Source: Gammaproteobacteria bacterium (GTDB lineage Bacteria > Pseudomonadota > Gammaproteobacteria > Pseudomonadales > Azotimanducaceae). From it: DNA of 58,377 nt. The first letter of the stretch is position 1. Each line of letters opens with the position of its first letter. Location: contig JAPOVV010000083.1 of assembly GCA_026707945.1 (NCBI GenBank), positions 1-58,377 of the forward strand, given 5' to 3'. The translations under genes and the position numbers were made by a program. Positions 1 to 10,792 of the stretch are shown one piece after another. Below the pieces are notes generated by a model. It was given only the letters and a program-made list of their open reading frames with translations. It had not been told where the DNA came from and did no database searches.

Positions 1-3000
1 CAAGACTGAGTTGAAAACTCCGATAATCCAAAAGCTCCGAATTCAATCGCCATCCAATCCGCCAGTCACGCACGTCGCCGTCTGCCAATCCGAAGCCGAC
101 ATTTGGCGTACCGGTGAAGAGATCACCGAATACCGGAAAACCGTAACCGACCTCGCCTACAAGTCGGCTCGATGCTTCAAAGCGGTTCCTCCGATCGTTA
201 TCGGTAATGAGTTCAGCGAAGGATTCGTGCGAAAAGCGTGAGTCCATACCACTAGACGGTAATAACCCCCAATTCTGGGTTAGTAATACCGAGAGGTTCC
301 GATTGCTCGTCGGGTACGGATCCCAAGAAGCCGCTAAACTCGCGCCCCATTCTTGAAAGTCCGCTTCCTCGTGGACGATGAGTCGGCGAGCCTCTAAGTT
401 CAGACTCAGACCGTGCGAAGGATCATCGAATACGACACTACCGCTGAAGTCTGCACCCATACCCGTCTCCGCGTCGCCACCGTCTCGGCGCACTCCGATG
501 CCGATGGTCGGGAGGATGCTTGCACTGCCACCCTTCGACTCCAATGTAAAGAGCCGCGAACCTTCAATGCCGGTCCGCACCAGCCAAACGTCAGCGCTCG
601 ACGTTAACTCTGACGACGTCTGCGTGAAATTCGCATCGCCGACGATGGATAGCGTAAGTCCGTTCATGGATTGAGGCTTTAACACGTCACCTCTAACCCC
701 GGTCGCCACCATGGACATCATTAGGTCAGCAGTTTTTTCGTCTGCGCCTATTGGTCTTAGCGTCACTTCGCCCGACCCAACACCGGTAGCGGCCAATACG
801 GATAGCCGATCTGTGAGGTCCAATCCAACATACGGATATAGTCCGGTCAAGGTGGCGTCCATCTCGCCCGTACCGATATCGCTGAAGTATCCGCTCGTCC
901 CTACTGAATGTGCAAGCGCCAAACCAATCGTAGAGCGGCTTCTTGCCCAGTCGACACCCATCAATCCAGTAGACACCTTACCATCTAATGTAGCGTCACC
1001 ATGCGTTCCTTCGAAGTTAGCGATTGAACCACGTCCCCAGAATGATGCGTAGTTACCGCTTCCTCTCGTTTTACCTGTCAAGGTAAACGACGAACCTGCA
1101 AGGAAATCACGTTCGTTCAATGTGCGTGTACCGATACCTTGTCTACCGGTGTTCCCAGCGCCATAAAGCGATTCGAAATCAAGTAGACCACGGTCCGAAC
1201 CCATCGAACCACTTGCCGACGTCATTGAAGCGTGAGCCATTTGGCTTGAGACATTGGTTCGTGAACCCCGAGCGTGATTGCGATTGCGTATGCTGTCATC
1301 GCCATCATCTGCTCGAAACGGCGCTAGTGCGAATCCGGCAACCTTTGCTTCCGACCTCGACTCTCGCGGCGTCTCGAGACGCGTCTCTACCGCCTCCATC
1401 AGCTGTCCCGTCACCGTTCGACCAAATCGAGCCAGCGAACCGCGCGAAATCGAGTTACCACTACGAATCGTCCCAATGGCTTCACCATCGGATATCTCGG
1501 CGCCAGTCGCTCGTGAAAGGAGGAATCTGATTGTTTCGCTCCCCTCGTCGTACGTGTCACCCAAAACTGGTACTTCTACCGTTTTAGACGTTTCAGCGCC
1601 AGAGAAATTAAGTGTTCCCGACGTGAATAGGTAGTCGTCGCCCTTCACCGCCGAACCGTTGACCGTCGTGTAGTCCACAGTCACAGGACCGCGTACTACA
1701 CCATTCAGGCTGACCACGAAGTTCAAGGTTGCATCGGTTCCCGCAGTCGCGTGCGCGTCCGCTACCGACAGCAAACTGGATTCTTCTTCCGTACGATCGA
1801 ACTTGGGAGCCACAGGCGTAGAGGTCACCTCGGCTGCGCTACCAGCGACCTCGCCGACCATCGCGCGTACCTGAAAGCCGTACTGAGTGCCGTTCACGAG
1901 ATTCGAAACGTTGTATGAGTTCTTCGCAGCCGAAGCACCATCGACGTTGAACCAGTCCCCCCACGCGACCGAGCCGTCGAGTTGATCAAATTCGCCGTAA
2001 CGTAACTGCCACGTTGTAACGGTCTCGTCGAACTGCTCTGCTGCCCAAGCCAACGTCACGTGAGCGTCACCTGGTGTCGCAGTGAATCCTGACGGCGAGG
2101 TCCTTTCGTTTGACGGTTTCGAAGCCGACGGATTAACCGGTGTTCCCTCCACCCATTCCGTCGCCTCTCCTTCGGCGTCACCCGCCAATGCACGAACCTG
2201 GAATCGGTACGTGGAACCGTTTGCTAAGCGGAAGCGATACATCTTGCCATTGTGTACGTAATACCAGTACATTACCGTATGAGCGTTTGCGCCATCGGTG
2301 GGTGTCCAATCGCCTGGTTCCCCATCCTCCGTGGCTCGCTGGTCTTCGCAGACAGTAGGCGTCACCACCCTGCAAAAACGAAATTCGTAGCCTGTGATCG
2401 TCTCGGCGGATTCTGGCGCATTCCAAGTCAAGGAGACTTGCTCGTGGCCTCCCACCGCCGCCAATTGTGTCGGCGCAGGTATCTCATTCGTCAAGCTACT
2501 TATCACGACCTCTACCGTCAAGGTAAACGTCGCCGTGGCTTCGTTCCAGTTGTCGCTGCTCTGCGCTGTGGCGGTGATCACGCAGTCGCCGTCTCCCGTC
2601 AAGGTCACTTCACCCGTACCGCTGTCCACCGTGCACACCGCCTCGTCGCTCGACGCGTAGCTCACCGTGGTCTGCGCACCGCTCGGTGCTGTCAGCGTCG
2701 GCACCTCGCCGCCGATGGTAGCCGTCGCCGCACTGTATTCGAATCCTGACAATGTCTGGTCGCCTTTCGCCACCGTTGGGAACTCGATGTCCACCGTCGC
2801 TGGGTTATCCAACGCGTCCACCACCGTCACCGTGACGTCCGTCGTGGCATCCTTCGCCGTCGTTGGCGTGCCGCTGATCACACCCGTGCCGCTGTCGATG
2901 ACCAGACCCGCGGGTAGCCCCGGAGCCGCGAAACTTGCGATGTCGCTGGTGCTCGACGGACTCATCGAACTGATCGCTGTGCCTACCGTTAGTGTCGCCG

Positions 3001-6000
3001 GCGCTGTATAGCTCGGCGCCGTCGGCGCCGTCAGGTCCACGGTCAGCGTGCGCGTTACGTCACCCGGCGAGGTATACCCAGTCTTCGCTGCCGCCACCGT
3101 CACGGACACGTTCCCTTCGGTCAACGCAGCGTGGTTGGCCGTCATCGTCACCGTCCAGGTCGCCGGGTCCGCATCCGCCGACGTCGCCGTCAGGGTCGTA
3201 CTCGATCCTACCTGTACCGCGACCGTCACGTCCCCTTCGGAACCGGTGTCACCCGTGATGTTGAATCCCGCCGCCTTTTCGGCGATGTTCACCGTGCCGT
3301 CCCCCGCGATCGTGTCAACGTTTAGTGCCAACGTTCCTAACGCGTTCACCGCGATCGTAAACGTCGCCGTCGCCTCGTTCCAGTCGTCGCTGCTCGCCGC
3401 CGTGGCGGTTATGGTGCAGGTGCCGGCCCCCGTCAAGGTCAGATCACCCGTGCCGCTGTCTACCGCGCACACGGCCTCGTCACTCGATGCATAACTCAAC
3501 GTGGTCTGCGCGCCACTCGGCGCCGTCGATGTCGGCACCTCACCGCCGAAGGTGACCGTCGCTGCACTGTATGCGAACCCTGTCAGCGTCTGATCGCCCT
3601 TCGCGACTGCGGGGAACTCGATGTTCGCTGTAGCCTCGTTGGCCGCGGCGTCAACCACCGTCACGGTGACGTCGGCGGTGCTGCTGTTCGCCGTCGTCGG
3701 CGTGCCGCTGATCACCCCTGTACCGGCGTTGATACCTAGCCCTGCGGGTAGATTCGTAGCCGAGAACGTGGCGATATCACTGATACTCGACGGGTTCATC
3801 GAACCCATCGTCGTGCCCACCGTCAGTGTCCCTGGCGCGGTGTAGGTCGGCGCGGTCGGTGCCGTCAGGTCAACGACCAGCGTGCGCGTTACGTCGCTCG
3901 GCGACGCGTAGCCCGTTTTCGCCACAGCCACCGTCACGGGCACGTTCCCTTCCGTCAACGCGGCGTGGTTCGCAGCCACCGCCACCGTCCAGGTCGCGGG
4001 GTCCGCATCCGCCGACGTCGCCGTCAAGGTCGTACTCGATCCTACTTGTACCGTGACCGTCACGTCCCCTTCGGAACCGGTGTCACCCGTGATGTTGAAC
4101 CCCGCCGCCTTTTCGGCGATGTTCACCGTGCCGTCTCCCGCGATCGCGTCAACGTTCAGTGCCAGTGTCCCTAACGCGTTCACCGTGATCGTGAATGTCG
4201 CGGTCGCCTGGTTCCAGTCGTCGCTGCTCGCCGCCGTGGCGGTGATGGCGCAGGTGCCCGATCCGGTTAGCGTCAGCTCACCCGTGCCGCTGTCCACCGT
4301 GCACACCGCCTCGTCGTTCGTTGCATAACTCAGCGTGGTCTGCGCCCCGCTCGGCGCCGTCAGTGTCGGTACTTCGCCGCCGAAGGTCGCCGTCGCGGCA
4401 CTGTATGCGAATCCCGATAGCGTCTGGTCACCCTTCGCCACCGCCGGGAACTCGATCTCCACCGTCGCTGGGTTACCCTCAGCGTCCACCACCGTCACGG
4501 TGACGTCGGTGGTGCTGCTGTTCGCCGTCGTCGGCGTGCCGCTGATCGCCCCAGTGCCGCTGTCGATGTCCAGACCCGCCGGTAGTCCCGCGGCCGCGAA
4601 ACTTGCGATGTCGCTGGTGCTCGACGGATTCATCGAAGCGATCGCCGTACCCACCGTCAGTGTCCCCGGCACGGTGTAGGTCGGCACCGTCGGCACCGTC
4701 AGGTCCACCGTCAGCGTACGCGTCACGTCGCTCGGCGACGCGTAGCCCGTCTTCGCCGCCGCCACCGTCACGGACACGTTCCCTTCGGTCAACGCAGCGT
4801 GGTTGGCTGTCATCGTCACCGTCCAGGTCGCCGGGTCCGCATCCGCCGACGTCGCCGTCAGGGTCGTATTCGAACCTACTTGTACCGTGACGGTCACGTC
4901 CCCTTCAGAACCGGTGTCACCCGTGATGTTGAACCCCGCCGCCTTCTCGGCAATGTTCACCTTGTCGTCGCCTGCGATCGTATCCACGTTCAGCACAAGC
5001 GTCTCTAACGTTGTTTCATCGTTGTCAGTGATCGACAACGTCGTCGTGCTTTGTGTTCCAGCGAGGAAGCTTTCGGGCAATGTTCCAAACCCGAGCGTAA
5101 CGCTTTCGCCATCATCGTCATCAGCGTCGTCTGTGGCGGTGACAGTGAACGTCTTCGTCGTCTCGGTCGCAGAGAAAGTCACGCTCTCTGGTACGCCCGA
5201 GTAGTCTGCGTCCGATGTACTCCCGACGTTCGACGTCGTGATCGGAATCACAACCTCCTGCTGAGGTGCGCTACTTAAATTTACAGTCACCTCCGCGCTC
5301 GTTCCTGCTTCCGTCGCGGTGTAGCTCGCCGCGCCGTACGTCACCGTTACGACCGGACCAAGTCCAGCCTGCGGTCTAGCCGTCGCACTACCGGACGATT
5401 CGCCGACACCTGAAGCGTTTACTGCGCGCACTCTGATTCTGTAGTTGGTACCGTTGACTAACCCAGTCACAGTGTAGCTCGATGCGTGTTTTTCGTCGGG
5501 GGCACTGTCGGGTATGTCCGTCCAGAAATTGTTATAAGAACCGTCAACTTCGAGTCGGTACTGATATCTGATGATCCCAGCGGTGTCCGCTGGTGGCGTC
5601 CATCCCACGGTCACGGAGGCATCTCCCGCCGTCGCCGTAATGCCAGACGGACGGCCCGGCAAAGACCCCTCGTCGTCTACGATCGTCAGCTCGGCGACCG
5701 GTGCGATCACGCCGTTTTCGCTTGTTACAGTTGTAGTGATGCGCACTCGCCGGTTCGGAGAGACGATGTCGTTGTTGGTTGGTGTAAGGGTGATATTTGA
5801 GCTAGTACTCGTTCTCCAAGGATTAAATGTGTACGTATAGCTTGTCGCGCTGCTTCCTGGATAGTCCACACTGAAGTCACCAGTAGTGGCTTCACCGGCA
5901 GGCGAAACGCGCACTTCTATCGTAGTCGTACGTGATGACTGACGGTTAAGGAAGGGTCGAATCTCAATCGCACCACCGTCCTCTTCGAAATTACTCGAAC

Positions 6001-9000
6001 TTGCCCACCACATCACTTGAGGCGACGGGTCGTCATCGGTAATTGACAGCGTTGTATCCGCAGGCGCATAGAGATCTGAGGGACCGCCATTCACGCTCGC
6101 GCTAATCGTCAGTTGTTTGACGCGGTGGTCGTCGTGCGTGTTGTCAACACCCGACACCGTGACTTCACCTGTACTCCTCGTTGAATTCGCCGCGAAACTC
6201 AGTGTCGTATTGCTGCTAAGCCTGAAATTTTTATTTAGGGCATAGAGCTTCGGGGATGCAGACACTGTAAGCGTAAACGCCGTATCAACGGGTGTTCCTA
6301 AGGTCGCCGTCACTACCGAGGAATCGGACTCCGCGATCGAATCTGGACTGAGGATGAGTTGCAATCCATCCGTCAATGCCTCCAGGACTTCCAACGGTAA
6401 TCCGTCCGCCTTCGAAAACGAGTACGTAGGCTCATTGAAGATCGTATGTGTATGCGGTACTGCTGGAAAACTCTCAATGTCTACGCTTACGGCTGCCGCG
6501 GAGTTGCGCGTGACGGTGAGCGGTTGACTGTGAACACTACCGGCAGGTATGGTGATCGAGGTCGCTCCGTCCTCTAGCGTACCGTTCGTCACAGACAATG
6601 GAATGACCATTGTGAATGGTGCGCCCACGGCAATCGAGGCACGAAATCGCCCCGGCGACAGCTGTTCCAGCGCAACGGGCAATACAGTTCGATTTAGCAA
6701 CAAACCTTCTAATTGAGTCAACCCGTCGAAGATACCCGGCGGTAAGACGAGCGATTGATTACCCGAGAGCTTCAAGTACCTTAGGTACTTGTTATCAGAG
6801 AACAAGCCGGAAGGCAGGCGTCCTAACTGATTCGAAGCCATATTTAAATTTCTGAGACTCCATAAATCATTGAAGATGTCGGCTGGAATGTTCGAAAGGG
6901 GGTTTGATGAGATGATGAGCTTTTGAAGTCTCGGTAAATCGGAGAGCAAACCTCGAGGCAGGCTGGTTAGCGAATTGAAACTCAGATTAATTTCTCTCAA
7001 GTTAGAGAGACCGGAGAAATCGCCTTGTTTTACTGAAGTAATTCCTTGCTCAATCATCCACAGTGAATCAATGTGGCTCATACGTTCCGGGGTAACGTCT
7101 GAACAGCTTTCGTTTGTCGCCAGTGTGACTTCGTCGAGGATTGCCTCTTTTATCTCTGGTGTTCGATCACAGACCGACAACCAAAATGTATCGTCGTCCG
7201 TTATTGAAAGCGTGGTCGGCGTCGGCGCTGTCGCCTGCGCGCCTTCGCTCAATGTACCTGTTATTCGTACCTTTTTACTCGGCGTTTTATCAGTGTCATC
7301 TACTGCTGTGATCGTTACTACACCAGTGCTCGTGGTCTCGTTTGCCTCGAAACTGAGTGTCGTGTTATTGCTCAACGTGAAATTGCTTGATGTAGTAGGC
7401 GCGATAGCCTCAGCTGCTACCGTCACCGTGAACGATTCTGCGACCGCGAGGCCTAGAGTCGCGGTCACCGTACTCACCTCACCGTTCTCGGTGATGATAG
7501 ACGGTGTCAACACGAACTCCACTTGACTCGCCGCTTTCTCCGTGCGCCCGGAACCGGTAGAAGACCACTCACCAGTGCCTTCAGCGCTTTTAGCACGTAC
7601 TTGTACTTGGATTAGCGCATTTGATGATTGTCCGGTGATCACTGCCGAAGTATTTGAGCCGTCGTGCGTCCAAGGCGTGAAACTACCAGTGTCTCCGACG
7701 CGGTATTGCACGTCATAGTCGTCAATGATTGGACCTGAATTCTCAGGTCTATTCCACGTTACGGTCACACTCGTCGGGGAAGCAGCGGTTACTACGGGGG
7801 TATCAACCCGTCCTGGCGATTCTTCGTCGTCGTCCGTCACCGTCACGATTGCCGTCTGCAAGACGGTTCGCGCACGCTCTCCGACGCCACTTGTAGCGAC
7901 TACAACGACCACGTACTCGTTGTTAACTGCGGTGTTCGCCGGAAAAGTGCTCAGCAAGTCTTTAGGGCGCTCGTAGTCCGGTGGTTCCTTGAATTTCAGG
8001 TCGAACCCAAAATAGGCACCTTCGACAATATGGAACAAATCCCGGTCGGCTCCGCCGACAATGCGGAAACTGACTTCAAACTCATCCAATGGATCGAAGT
8101 CTTCGGCCCATAGAAACGAAACGTAATCATCGTTTTCGTAAGCTTCGATTTCCGGCGAAAGATCGAAGAACGGCTCCTCATTAGGGGTGTCTTCGTCATC
8201 TGCGATCGTCAACGTCAGCGAGTCAGGCGCGGTCACGCCGCTCGCACCGTCGCCGCCGACGGTACCAGATACCGTAATTTCTCTATCGGATGCGTCGTCA
8301 TTGTTATCTACTGCTGTTATTGTGACTGCGCCGGTGCTCGTAGTGGCATTAGCGGCGAAGCTCAACGTCTTATTCGAACTAACTGTGAAATCACTTGATT
8401 TCGCAGGCGACTTTGCGTTCGCTGACACGGTAACCGTGAAAGCTTCCGTCTGTGCCGGGGAGATCGAAGCACTGACCGTCGCGGCGTTACCGTCGCCGCT
8501 TTCGTCAATCGTGGAGGGGGTTAGGAGCAGCGTCACCTGGTCTGCTTCGGCCGTCGTCGCGCTTCCGGACGATGACCAATCACTGGTGCCCTCTGAACTG
8601 GTCGCCCGCACCTGAACTTGGTAAGCAGTGTTCGCCGTAAGGCTCGAGATCGTCGCTGATCTAGCTGCTCCAGAATGTGTTAGATCGGTGAATCCACCAC
8701 TCGTCCCAGCGCGATACTGCACGTCGTAGTCTGTGATAGTCGAGCCCGCATTCGTCGGTTCCTCCCACTGCACGGATAGACTTGTCGCAGAAATGGCCAC
8801 CACTGTCGGACTACCCGGTGCCGCAGGGGGTTCGTCTACGTCATTCGTGGCCACGGTCACAGCCAGCTCGGTGCTTAGCGTACGTAATCCTTCCCCACTA
8901 ATCGCAGTCACCACTAATTCAAAATTTCCGTCACCGTCCGCATCAAGGGGGTTTTCGTAGTCCAATACCGCATCGAATGAGATAACTTCGAGGTTGGTTG

Positions 9001-10792
9001 TGAAACTGAGTAAGCCGTCGCTATTAAGCTCGAATTTCCCCATGTCGTCGCCACCTGTAATCGATACGCTCTGTACGGGGTCGCCTGGGTCGAAATCAAA
9101 TGCGAACACATCGTCGATCGGTGCTCCTGACAATGCCTTGTTTTCGTCGACCTCGAACAACTCTGGCGTCAAAAACGTCGGTGGTGAGTTGATGTCTGAA
9201 GCCTCTCCTGACACCGCACCCACTCCGACCGCATTTCTGGCACGTACTCGAAATGTGTACTCGGTACCGTTAGACAATCCTGTGACCGTGTAGCTCGTCG
9301 CATTGGTACCGGTCGGTGCACTATCCGAAATCGGCGTCCAATTCCCCCAAGGGGCAGCGTCAGCTCTCTGCTGATACTCGTGAGCGATCACCTCGCTGCT
9401 CCCGGCAGGTCCAGCGAGCCATTCGATTACCGCCTGTTGATTACCGTAAGCTGCGCTCGTGATAGTCGGCGCACCTGGTACTACATCGTCGTCGAGCACA
9501 GTGATAGTTGCCGATGCTGGCGTGCCCACAACATACCCGTCGTAATCTCCTGAGACAACTGTGACGGTAATCGCGCCATCAATCTCGTCAATGAGGTCGG
9601 ACTGCGTCTCTACAGAGAGCGTCGCGGTTCCCGTGTCCCTGGGAAACCAGACGCTGTCCGGCGTCGTATAGCCATCGCTTGTCTTCAGGACATCTCCTGT
9701 TGACGACACCGATACGTAAGCCCGCATTGCCAAGGTAGGCGATTCTCGAGTAACGATAAACGTTGCCGCCGTTCCTTCTGTCACCGACTCTCCGTCAGTC
9801 TTAGGTTCAATGCTCACGCGCGGCTCACGAGCTGGAATCACCTCTACCGGTGTATTTGGCGATGCCACTACGGCTATCCCATGATGGTCTTCTGGCAGTT
9901 CACCGGTCCCTGGAACATCACTAATGGTTACCGTCACCGCCGCGATTTCGTCTTCTGGTCTCGTAGCCGATTTGCTGTTCGAGCTTTTGACCTTACCGGG
10001 ACGAATCGTGAGATCACCGTTGGCGCCATCGATCGTTCCGCCAACTGCGGTGGTCGTCACCGTTACGTTGAACGGTGCGCCAACAGGCATCACGGCTTTG
10101 TAGGTACCTTCGCTCTCAAATTCCAGCGACACCTCTAAAGGCAAAGGGTTTACGTCGTTACCGCGTAGATCCAATTCGCTAAATCCTGAGTGACCCTCGA
10201 ACAACCCGTCGGGCAACACTGTCAAGTCATTGTTTTTAATCTCTAGAACGGAAAGGTTCGACAATCCCTTGAGTAAGTCGGCCGGTATCGCAGTCAATCC
10301 ATTGTTATTCAGCCACAGTGCCGTCAAAGAAGACAACTCGTCGAAGATACCTGAAGGTAGTGCGGTCAAATCACCATTGTTTCGGATAACGAGCGTATCG
10401 AGATTTGTCAACCCGTCAAAATCTCCTGCCCTTAATTCAGTGAATGCGGCGGTGGACGCCGATCGAGAATTGATCTGAATAAACCCCGTGATCGCGCTTA
10501 GATGAGCGTCCGTCACATCCGCGCAGTCAGAGACTCCTGGGATGCTATAAAGAATCTCGTCGCGCACAGCTTCCGTACGAGAACAGATACCTGCGGTCGA
10601 CTGGGCTAAAGCGGGGGAAGTCGCAACGATAGCAAACAATAGCGACGCGATCGCTATCGCTTTACCGTAGCACCATCGCCTCAAGCAAAACCGAAGAAGC
10701 ATGGTTAGCTGATTTCGACTCTGTGAATCGCTATGACTTAAACATTGAATACGCTTCTGACGCATCAGTTGTTTGTTCAATGTCGGTTTCAT
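1..10792 (-). CDS. Giant multidomain surface protein with autotransporter-like barrel (C-terminus cut by window edge)
   Basis: An uninterrupted minus-strand frame runs from ATG 10792 to the left edge with no stop. A hydrophobic signal sequence follows an in-frame ATG at 10702 and ends in an Ala-Leu-Ala-Gln cleavage-like site. Going towards the C-terminus there are: a leucine-rich module (about 10590-10140); alternating fibronectin III, cadherin-like and Calx-beta-like domains (about 9800-7190); a second leucine-rich module (7180-6690); more Calx/Fn3 domains; three 834-bp repeats (4995-2490); two Fn3 domains; and a Calx-beta domain (about 1780-1480). Then comes the linker LARFGRTVTGQLMEAVETRL and a barrel-like region with Gly/aromatic-rich strands. 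A motif GTPNVGFGLAD lies about 30 residues before the edge, typical of the barrel end, so perhaps only some 40 residues are missing. The likely role is outer-membrane-anchored adhesion or host interaction; the ligand is unknown. The start could be 10792 or 10702; neither has a strong ribosome-binding site. Confidence 0.87.
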   Translation of the reverse strand, partial: MKPTLNKQLMRQKRIQCLSHSDSQSRNQLTMLLRFCLRRWCYGKAIAIASLLFAIVATSPALAQSTAGICSRTEAVRDEILYSIPGVSDCADVTDAHLSAITGFIQINSRSASTAAFTELRAGDFDGLTNLDTLVIRNNGDLTALPSGIFDELSSLTALWLNNNGLTAIPADLLKGLSNLSVLEIKNNDLTVLPDGLFEGHSGFSELDLRGNDVNPLPLEVSLEFESEGTYKAVMPVGAPFNVTVTTTAVGGTIDGANGDLTIRPGKVKSSNSKSATRPEDEIAAVTVTISDVPGTGELPEDHHGIAVVASPNTPVEVIPAREPRVSIEPKTDGESVTEGTAATFIVTRESPTLAMRAYVSVSSTGDVLKTSDGYTTPDSVWFPRDTGTATLSVETQSDLIDEIDGAITVTVVSGDYDGYVVGTPASATITVLDDDVVPGAPTITSAAYGNQQAVIEWLAGPAGSSEVIAHEYQQRADAAPWGNWTPISDSAPTGTNATSYTVTGLSNGTEYTFRVRARNAVGVGAVSGEASDINSPPTFLTPELFEVDENKALSGAPIDDVFAFDFDPGDPVQSVSITGGDDMGKFELNSDGLLSFTTNLEVISFDAVLDYENPLDADGDGNFELVVTAISGEGLRTLSTELAVTVATNDVDEPPAAPGSPTVVAISATSLSVQWEEPTNAGSTITDYDVQYRAGTSGGFTDLTHSGAARSATISSLTANTAYQVQVRATSSEGTSDWSSSGSATTAEADQVTLLLTPSTIDESGDGNAATVSASISPAQTEAFTVTVSANAKSPAKSSDFTVSSNKTLSFAANATTSTGAVTITAVDNNDDASDREITVSGTVGGDGASGVTAPDSLTLTIADDEDTPNEEPFFDLSPEIEAYENDDYVSFLWAEDFDPLDEFEVSFRIVGGADRDLFHIVEGAYFGFDLKFKEPPDYERPKDLLSTFPANTAVNNEYVVVVVATSGVGERARTVLQTAIVTVTDDDEESPGRVDTPVVTAASPTSVTVTWNRPENSGPIIDDYDVQYRVGDTGSFTPWTHDGSNTSAVITGQSSNALIQVQVRAKSAEGTGEWSSTGSGRTEKAASQVEFVLTPSIITENGEVSTVTATLGLAVAESFTVTVAAEAIAPTTSSNFTLSNNTTLSFEANETTSTGVVTITAVDDTDKTPSKKVRITGTLSEGAQATAPTPTTLSITDDDTFWLSVCDRTPEIKEAILDEVTLATNESCSDVTPERMSHIDSLWMIEQGITSVKQGDFSGLSNLREINLSFNSLTSLPRGLLSDLPRLQKLIISSNPLSNIPADIFNDLWSLRNLNMASNQLGRLPSGLFSDNKYLRYLKLSGNQSLVLPPGIFDGLTQLEGLLLNRTVLPVALEQLSPGRFRASIAVGAPFTMVIPLSVTNGTLEDGATSITIPAGSVHSQPLTVTRNSAAAVSVDIESFPAVPHTHTIFNEPTYSFSKADGLPLEVLEALTDGLQLILSPDSIAESDSSVVTATLGTPVDTAFTLTVSASPKLYALNKNFRLSSNTTLSFAANSTRSTGEVTVSGVDNTHDDHRVKQLTISASVNGGPSDLYAPADTTLSITDDDPSPQVMWWASSSNFEEDGGAIEIRPFLNRQSSRTTTIEVRVSPAGEATTGDFSVDYPGSSATSYTYTFNPWRTSTSSNITLTPTNNDIVSPNRRVRITTTVTSENGVIAPVAELTIVDDEGSLPGRPSGITATAGDASVTVGWTPPADTAGIIRYQYRLEVDGSYNNFWTDIPDSAPDEKHASSYTVTGLVNGTNYRIRVRAVNASGVGESSGSATARPQAGLGPVVTVTYGAASYTATEAGTSAEVTVNLSSAPQQEVVIPITTSNVGSTSDADYSGVPESVTFSATETTKTFTVTATDDADDDDGESVTLGFGTLPESFLAGTQSTTTLSITDNDETTLETLVLNVDTIAGDDKVNIAEKAAGFNITGDTGSEGDVTVTVQVGSNTTLTATSADADPATWTVTMTANHAALTEGNVSVTVAAAKTGYASPSDVTRTLTVDLTVPTVPTYTVPGTLTVGTAIASMNPSSTSDIASFAAAGLPAGLDIDSGTGAISGTPTTANSSTTDVTVTVVDAEGNPATVEIEFPAVAKGDQTLSGFAYSAATATFGGEVPTLTAPSGAQTTLSYATNDEAVCTVDSGTGELTLTGSGTCAITATAASSDDWNQATATFTITVNALGTLALNVDAIAGDGTVNIAEKAAGFNITGDTGSEGDVTVTVQVGSSTTLTATSADADPATWTVAVAANHAALTEGNVPVTVAVAKTGYASPSDVTRTLVVDLTAPTAPTYTAPGTLTVGTTMGSMNPSSISDIATFSATNLPAGLGINAGTGVISGTPTTANSSTADVTVTVVDAAANEATANIEFPAVAKGDQTLTGFAYSAATVTFGGEVPTSTAPSGAQTTLSYASSDEAVCAVDSGTGDLTLTGAGTCTITATAASSDDWNEATATFTIAVNALGTLALNVDTIAGDGTVNIAEKAAGFNITGDTGSEGDVTVAVQVGSSTTLTATSADADPATWTVTMTANHAALTEGNVSVTVAAAKTGYTSPGDVTRTLTVDLTAPTAPSYTAPATLTVGTAISSMSPSSTSDIASFAAPGLPAGLVIDSGTGVISGTPTTAKDATTDVTVTVVDALDNPATVDIEFPTVAKGDQTLSGFEYSAATATIGGEVPTLTAPSGAQTTVSYASSDEAVCTVDSGTGEVTLTGDGDCVITATAQSSDNWNEATATFTLTVEVVISSLTNEIPAPTQLAAVGGHEQVSLTWNAPESAETITGYEFRFCRVVTPTVCEDQRATEDGEPGDWTPTDGANAHTVMYWYYVHNGKMYRFRLANGSTYRFQVRALAGDAEGEATEWVEGTPVNPSASKPSNERTSPSGFTATPGDAHVTLAWAAEQFDETVTTWQLRYGEFDQLDGSVAWGDWFNVDGASAAKNSYNVSNLVNGTQYGFQVRAMVGEVAGSAAEVTSTPVAPKFDRTEEESSLLSVADAHATAGTDATLNFVVSLNGVVRGPVTVDYTTVNGSAVKGDDYLFTSGTLNFSGAETSKTVEVPVLGDTYDEGSETIRFLLSRATGAEISDGEAIGTIRSGNSISRGSLARFGRTVTGQLMEAVETRLETPRESRSEAKVAGFALAPFRADDGDDSIRNRNHARGSRTNVSSQMAHASMTSASGSMGSDRGLLDFESLYGAGNTGRQGIGTRTLNERDFLAGSSFTLTGKTRGSGNYASFWGRGSIANFEGTHGDATLDGKVSTGLMGVDWARSRSTIGLALAHSVGTSGYFSDIGTGEMDATLTGLYPYVGLDLTDRLSVLAATGVGSGEVTLRPIGADEKTADLMMSMVATGVRGDVLKPQSMNGLTLSIVGDANFTQTSSELTSSADVWLVRTGIEGSRLFTLESKGGSASILPTIGIGVRRDGGDAETGMGADFSGSVVFDDPSHGLSLNLEARRLIVHEEADFQEWGASLAASWDPYPTSNRNLSVLLTQNWGLLPSSGMDSRFSHESFAELITDNDRRNRFEASSRLVGEVGYGFPVFGDLFTGTPNVGFGLADGDVRDWRIGWRLNSELLDYRSFQLSL
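2490..4995 (-). repeat. Three tandem 834-bp (278-codon) in-frame repeats inside the giant gene
   Basis: The same DNA block recurs at an exact 834-bp spacing: the GTCCAGGTCG motif falls near 3153, 3987 and 4821. Each unit encodes an Ig-like segment beginning LNVDTIAGD, then a putative-Ig segment (containing SGTPTTA), then a bacterial Ig-like segment containing AVCTVDSGTG. The first two units, near 4995-3326, are very similar at the DNA level; the third drifts at its distal end. The high nucleotide identity points to recent duplication or gene conversion, and 834 is a multiple of three, so copy number can change without breaking the frame. Confidence 0.88.

Noticed and set aside
2490-4995. Regular repeats considered as a CRISPR array
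   Set aside because: Units are 834 bp, in frame, and encode Ig-like domains; there are no short repeats with unique spacers and no cas genes.
11-10478. Many plus-strand open frames of 60-180 codons rich in Val, Thr, Ser, Pro and Arg
   Set aside because: They lie opposite the continuous minus-strand giant gene, have no ribosome-binding sites or recognisable domains, and repeat with its 834-bp units. They are antisense shadows.
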